NCBI GenBank assembly: GCA_016715815.1
Contig: JADJXN010000001.1
Location: forward strand, 504,001-568,000
Direction: 5' to 3'
From: Oligoflexia bacterium
Lineage (GTDB): Bacteria; Bdellovibrionota; Bdellovibrionia; JABDDW01
Length of the DNA stretch: 64,000 nt
The notes under the pieces were generated by a model. It made no database searches. It had not been told where the DNA came from and worked only from the letters and a program-made list of their open reading frames with translations. This document shows positions 60,779 through 64,000 of the stretch, one piece after another (the stretch's first letter is position 1; every line of letters starts with the position of its first letter). A program made the translations under genes and the position numbers.

Positions 60779-60808
60779 TTGTCTAGTTACAAATAGACAA
60801 AGGTCTAG
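60779..60808. promoter_or_regulatory. Operator-like dyad TTGTCTA-N8-TAGACAA plus half site
   Basis: TTGTCTA (60779-60785) and TAGACAA (60794-60800) form a perfect 7-bp inverted repeat with 8-bp spacer; a further GTCTAG copy is at 60803-60808, 22 bp (two helical turns) after the first GTCTAG at 60781-60786. The site lies between the divergent coiled-coil and 60849 genes, upstream of the latter's TCCGATAA box, so a regulator-binding site is likely. Confidence 0.45.
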
Positions 60809-60848
60809 TATTTCAAGCTATCTAATAATCCGATAACTAAGCTTAGAT

Positions 60849-61379
60849 ATGGCTGTTTTAAAAAGACGAATTGAAAAAAACATGGAATTACAAGTTGAAG
60901 GCACGGGCTCCCATGTAGGCTCCCTTCAACATACAGTCATGACTGCGGTTTCTGAAAAAAAATATGATGAGGCATGTGATGCGCTTAATAAGTACAAGGA
61001 ATCAAGAAAGTATTATCCAAGTTATGCCATTAAAACAGATAAATTATTTGTTCATGCTGAAGAACTAATCCAAGCTATTAAGGCAAAAAAGAATTTTCCA
61101 AATCTTGCAGGTCTAACTCAAAATAAACAAGAGGAATTATCACAAAAAGTAAAAGAGCACTGGGAAGAGTTAAGAATTTGCTTAAGAAGAGTTAAGACCA
61201 TAGAAAGAGATTTAGAAACTGAAGACGCGAAAAGTTCTTTGTGGGTGGTCAGAGCTGTTATGTTTGCAACCATGTTGATTCTTATTGTTTTTATTATTAA
61301 AGAAGCTCTTTGGTCCATGGGTACACCACTTGATGTTTTTGTAGAAGACATGGTTAATAGATTTTTAAAAATTAATTAG
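60849..61379 (+). CDS. Membrane-anchored protein of unknown function
   Basis: No family recognised. The 176-aa protein is mostly helical and soluble (about 1-125, with a Lys/Glu-rich region and a Tyr-rich S-R-K-Y-Y-P-S-Y stretch), then has one membrane helix near the C-terminus (about 130-150: VVRAVMFATMLILIVFIIK) and a short tail. This tail-anchored layout puts the bulk in the cytoplasm. There is no Shine-Dalgarno; TCCGATAA ends 12 bp before the ATG. Overlaps convergent VKOR-DsbA gene by 8 bp. Confidence 0.65.
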   Translation: MAVLKRRIEKNMELQVEGTGSHVGSLQHTVMTAVSEKKYDEACDALNKYKESRKYYPSYAIKTDKLFVHAEELIQAIKAKKNFPNLAGLTQNKQEELSQKVKEHWEELRICLRRVKTIERDLETEDAKSSLWVVRAVMFATMLILIVFIIKEALWSMGTPLDVFVEDMVNRFLKIN

Positions 61380-62538
61380 CTGTGGTCTTTAACGCTTTTT
61401 CTAAAACTGGAATTAAAAAACCGTAGGGTAAGAGCCTTCCATTAGCAAATATTGTAGGGGTACCTTGAATTTCTGCTAGATCTGCTCGTTTTATTTGGTT
61501 TGTTAGTTCCTCACTTGTTGAGCTTTGTTCCATGCAAGTTGTAATCTGGTTTTTATCAAGCTTAACTTCGCTGATCATTGTGTCTAATAAATTTTTATTT
61601 AAACTTTCTTGGTGCTTAAAAATCCAATTATGAGCCTCAACATATTTATTTTGTTTATTTGCACAAATTACAGCTTTAGCAAAAAAACACGACTGACTAT
61701 GACCTTGAGACTGCATTTTAGGGTTACAAGCAGAATCTAGAGGGTAATTTTGAAAAACCAGCCTTACCTTTTTCCTGTTTGCATTGGTAAAGGCTTCTAG
61801 AGTTGGTGCTGATTTTTTGCAATGAGGGCATTGAAAATCACTAAATACAACTAATGTAAGCTTTGGGTTTGTGGAGCCAATAAAGGGGGCATTTTCTAAA
61901 TTAAACTCAAAGCTTTTATTCTCCATCCACTGTATTACGGCTGAGTCTATAATTCGATCAAGATCCTTTGAAAAAGAGTCCTTAACAGAGGCATTAACCA
62001 AAAGGCTACCAACAGGAATGACGGCTAAAAGCGCAATAACAGCCATTGATTTTAAATCTTCTGAGAAAAATTTTTTAAACTTTAAAGTATTTTCGTCTTT
62101 AAGTTTATAAGAACAAAATAGTAAAATTGCACATAATACGTAGAGCATAAAGCAATAAAGGCAAAATGTTTTTAATGAAAGCCAAGAAACTGCTGCTAGA
62201 TAAAGACAAAAAATTATATTTGCTACAGATAAAACAAAAAATACTCGCCTCGGTTTTGATTTTTCGTCCTCTCCTAATACGACAATGCCAATTAGAAATA
62301 AAAATTGTACTAAAAATGCAAATACACCAATAAGCGCAACAGGCACTCCAGCTAGTTCGCTAAAGGAACTGATGTTTACTGAATCACAATCAAAACCTGA
62401 GCTTTGGTTGCAAAAACTTTTCTCACTTCTCATGCTATACTGGAGTTGGTAGTGGTGAATGCTTAGATAAATTGATAGTCCAATGGCAAAAACAAGAGTA
62501 ATAAGAGAAATGAAGCTAATTAATTTTGAATTAGGCAT
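61372..62538 (-). CDS. VKOR-DsbA fusion, disulfide-bond formation protein
   Basis: The 388-aa protein couples quinone-linked disulfide generation to protein oxidation. The N-terminal VKOR domain (about 1-190) has several membrane helices, loop cysteines C43 and C51 (SFCNQSSGFDCDS) and the redox pair C126-L-Y-C129. The C-terminal DsbA/thioredoxin-like domain (about 210-388) has C237-P-H-C240 and the cis-Pro region IQGTPTIFANG. Such fusions occur in deltaproteobacteria and cyanobacteria. A minus-strand promoter ends 8 bp before the ATG. It could oxidise the Cys-rich secreted protein encoded earlier in the window (inference). Confidence 0.9.
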   Translation of the reverse strand: MPNSKLISFISLITLVFAIGLSIYLSIHHYQLQYSMRSEKSFCNQSSGFDCDSVNISSFSELAGVPVALIGVFAFLVQFLFLIGIVVLGEDEKSKPRRVFFVLSVANIIFCLYLAAVSWLSLKTFCLYCFMLYVLCAILLFCSYKLKDENTLKFKKFFSEDLKSMAVIALLAVIPVGSLLVNASVKDSFSKDLDRIIDSAVIQWMENKSFEFNLENAPFIGSTNPKLTLVVFSDFQCPHCKKSAPTLEAFTNANRKKVRLVFQNYPLDSACNPKMQSQGHSQSCFFAKAVICANKQNKYVEAHNWIFKHQESLNKNLLDTMISEVKLDKNQITTCMEQSSTSEELTNQIKRADLAEIQGTPTIFANGRLLPYGFLIPVLEKALKTTAN

Positions 62539-62546
62539 ATCAAGTA

Positions 62547-62575
62547 ATATTAAAGAATATAAATAAGCTACGCAA
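62547..62575 (-). promoter_or_regulatory. Predicted VKOR-DsbA promoter
   Basis: On the minus strand TTGCGT (62570-62575) and TAATAT (62547-62552) are 17 bp apart. The -10 box ends 8 bp before the ATG at 62538 and no AGGAG site lies between, so the message would be leaderless or nearly so. Confidence 0.4.
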
Positions 62576-62604
62576 CACTGGACTTTGGGCCTAGATAAAA
62601 AACC

Positions 62605-62635
62605 TTGCCCTACTCCCTAGTGGCTAGGATAAAAT
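62605..62635 (+). promoter_or_regulatory. Possible promoter of the GYF_2 gene, with CTAG dyad
   Basis: TTGCCC (62605-62610) and TAAAAT (62630-62635) are 19 bp apart. Between them is the dyad CCTAG-TGG-CTAGG (62616-62628), and four CTAG tetramers occur within about 50 bp (62591, 62617, 62624, 62637). A weak promoter with an overlapping operator is possible. Confidence 0.35.
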
Positions 62636-62667
62636 AAACTAGGTCTTGCGGGAAAGGTTGGGACGCC

Positions 62668-64000
62668 ATGGCAAATAATGAAGAAAAAATCTGGTATGCA
62701 GTTATTCAGAATAAAGCAGATGGGCCGCATACAAAAAACTCAATTCAGCAAATGCTTGATGGGGGAAAACTAAGTTTTACAGATTTTGTTTTCAAACCTG
62801 GAATGGATAGTTGGACTCCAATTGGCAATGTAAAAGATTTTGAAAGAAGAGATTTTAATAAAGCCACTCAAATTCAAAACCCACTCCCACAAGATGACAG
62901 AGAAGGTTGGGTAGTGCTTTTAAAGCATATAAATGAATCTGGTAAGCAAACACTTATACAGCAGGGCCCGCTGACTACAGAGCAAGTAAGGGATAAGTTA
63001 TTAAAAGAAGAAGTAAAGTATGATGATTATGTTTGGCAAAAAGGTTTTAGTGAGTGGAAGAAATTAGGTGTGCTAGATATTTTTGATAGACGAAGACCGC
63101 AAAATTTTGAAAAGCAGCCAAAACCAGATTTTTCTCAAGACAAAACTGTATCGGGGGTAGAAGTGAAACAAGAAGAAACTAAATTAGAAAGTGTTAAAAA
63201 ATCAAATCGTATTACAAAGCTTGTTATCTCAATTGGAGCAGCTGCAGTAGGTATGCTTGTGGTCTACGTTGGGTTAAATGCATATAAGCAAACCCTTATC
63301 ACTTTACCAGTTAAAGATAAAAACCAGGCTACACAGGTAAAAGTAGCGCCTCAACTAAAAGTAAGCTCAATAAAATCTAATACACCCTCAAAACCTCAGC
63401 TTGTATTTGAAACAAATCTGACTCAAGGTTCAAAGATCCAAGTTGAGCTTGTTGCAGAACTTGGAGATATTTTAAATTATCCAAGGCTAAATTTAGAAAG
63501 GGAGTTAACGGTGGTTTCAGGGCAGCTTCCTATTTTAGATCTATCTAATGAGGATTTACCTGAGGGTACATATAAAGTTAAAGCCTCAGGCCAAGGGTTA
63601 TATAGTCAGACCAGTATAAAAGTGGGTGTACATGATCAAGCACTTGCAGAAAAGCTAAGCTCTCATAAAAAAGGCTTAATAGCTCAAGCTCAAAAAGAAA
63701 AGGCATTAATGGTAAGTTCTTATCAGCTCTTCGCCTCTTCTCAAAATAAGCTTAATCAAATTCATGTATCTTATATGAAGAAGAAAAATAAAAAACAGTT
63801 TAATCAGTCGCTCGCAGTTTTTAAGAAGGACCTTAATTCAAAACTTGCCAAAAATACTTGGTATGAAAAATCAAATACAAAAAGCCTCATCTATCCCCAG
63901 GCTCAACCCAAGTACACAATGGCAAAAGCAAAACTTATAGAGCTTACTCAAACTGTATCAAAGCTAAATAATAAAAGGTCTATTGCAAGTGCTATTCAGC
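62668..64000 (+). CDS. Double GYF_2-domain membrane protein (3' end missing)
   Basis: The frame is open to the window end (444 codons seen). Residues about 8-56 form a first GYF_2/DUF4339 domain (WYAVIQNKADGPHT...SWTPIG) and about 80-138 a second (WVVLLK...QGPLTTEQV...VWQKGFSEWKKLG). After a charged linker comes a membrane helix (about 190-210: LVISIGAAAVGMLVVYVGLNAY) and a long non-cytoplasmic region, at least 230 residues, of unknown fold. GYF_2 domains are thought to bind proline-rich or small peptides; cytoplasmic tandem copies suggest a signalling or scaffolding role. GGGACGCC precedes the ATG; no strong ribosome-binding site. Confidence 0.8.
   Translation, partial: MANNEEKIWYAVIQNKADGPHTKNSIQQMLDGGKLSFTDFVFKPGMDSWTPIGNVKDFERRDFNKATQIQNPLPQDDREGWVVLLKHINESGKQTLIQQGPLTTEQVRDKLLKEEVKYDDYVWQKGFSEWKKLGVLDIFDRRRPQNFEKQPKPDFSQDKTVSGVEVKQEETKLESVKKSNRITKLVISIGAAAVGMLVVYVGLNAYKQTLITLPVKDKNQATQVKVAPQLKVSSIKSNTPSKPQLVFETNLTQGSKIQVELVAELGDILNYPRLNLERELTVVSGQLPILDLSNEDLPEGTYKVKASGQGLYSQTSIKVGVHDQALAEKLSSHKKGLIAQAQKEKALMVSSYQLFASSQNKLNQIHVSYMKKKNKKQFNQSLAVFKKDLNSKLAKNTWYEKSNTKSLIYPQAQPKYTMAKAKLIELTQTVSKLNNKRSIASAIQ

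Noticed and set aside
1..64000. CRISPR arrays, tRNA/rRNA genes, prophage or insertion sequences
   Set aside because: No regularly spaced repeats, no cloverleaf seen in the short intergenic regions, and no transposase, integrase or phage structural genes; the only nuclease of mobile type is the lone HNH protein.

Overview
The window is about 64 kb of AT-rich, densely coded bacterial chromosome with no visible insertion sequence, prophage, CRISPR array, rRNA or tRNA gene. It encodes a Gram-negative cell: LptD, a complete type II secretion pathway from GspC to GspN, outer-membrane beta-barrels and lipoproteins. The gene orders (nusA-infB-rbfA-DHH-truB-rpsO-pnp; ffh-rpsP-khpA-rimM-trmD-rplS-rnhB-yraN), a TrmD fused to a second SPOUT domain, a VKOR-DsbA fusion, a B12-dependent ribonucleotide reductase, a lipoprotein with a Y-Q-N-C lipobox and a DUF222-like HNH protein together suggest a low-GC member of the Bdellovibrionota (Bdellovibrio/Pseudobdellovibrio-like). 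This placement is an inference from gene content; no marker comparison could be run.

Layout. 1-10269 (+): transcription/translation/RNA-decay operon, from nusA (cut by the window start) through infB, rbfA, a DHH phosphoesterase, truB, rpsO (with a structured leader), pnp, an M16 peptidase and dut. 10281-13333 (-): envelope genes (PKD-like lipoprotein, Yip1 membrane protein, lipase-like hydrolase, small beta-barrel) with a 26-bp perfect inverted repeat between the first two. 13425-14539 (+): a zinc-ribbon membrane protein and a dolichol-phosphate-mannose-synthase-type glycosyltransferase. 14516-18297 (-): tmk-holB-metG-tatD. 18340-22460: a response regulator with a GAF domain, nrdJ, a small zinc-ribbon protein and threonine ammonia-lyase. 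22461-25009 (-): two strongly reduced hydantoinase/oxoprolinase-like proteins. 25073-29890: hisC, cmk, an HNH protein, a GNAT acetyltransferase, ispH and a small Cys-rich secreted protein. 30042-35091 (+): rpsA, sppA, HIT, methylmalonyl-CoA epimerase, a rhomboid-like protein that lacks its catalytic Ser, a 58-aa protein and ssb. 35093-36659: an L,D-transpeptidase and a stand-alone FliL. 36669-49570 (-): gspC through gspN in one operon. 49682-55261 (+): ffh, the ribosome/tRNA-modification operon, rnhB, yraN and a small membrane protein. 55258-59226 (-): rsmI, an MBL hydrolase and lptD. 59302-64000: a STAS protein, a coiled-coil protein, an unknown membrane protein, VKOR-DsbA and a double-GYF_2 membrane protein cut by the window end.

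Two genome-wide habits stand out. Nine of ten convergent gene pairs end within 11 bp of each other or overlap, leaving no room for ordinary terminators. Several genes have a -10-like box only 5-12 bp before an ATG that has no Shine-Dalgarno, suggesting leaderless transcripts. The most unusual protein-coding locus is the hyuA/hyuB-like pair: both subunits are recognisable but have lost hallmark motifs in parallel, so they probably do something other than hydantoin or oxoproline hydrolysis. No complete new defence or mobile system was found.
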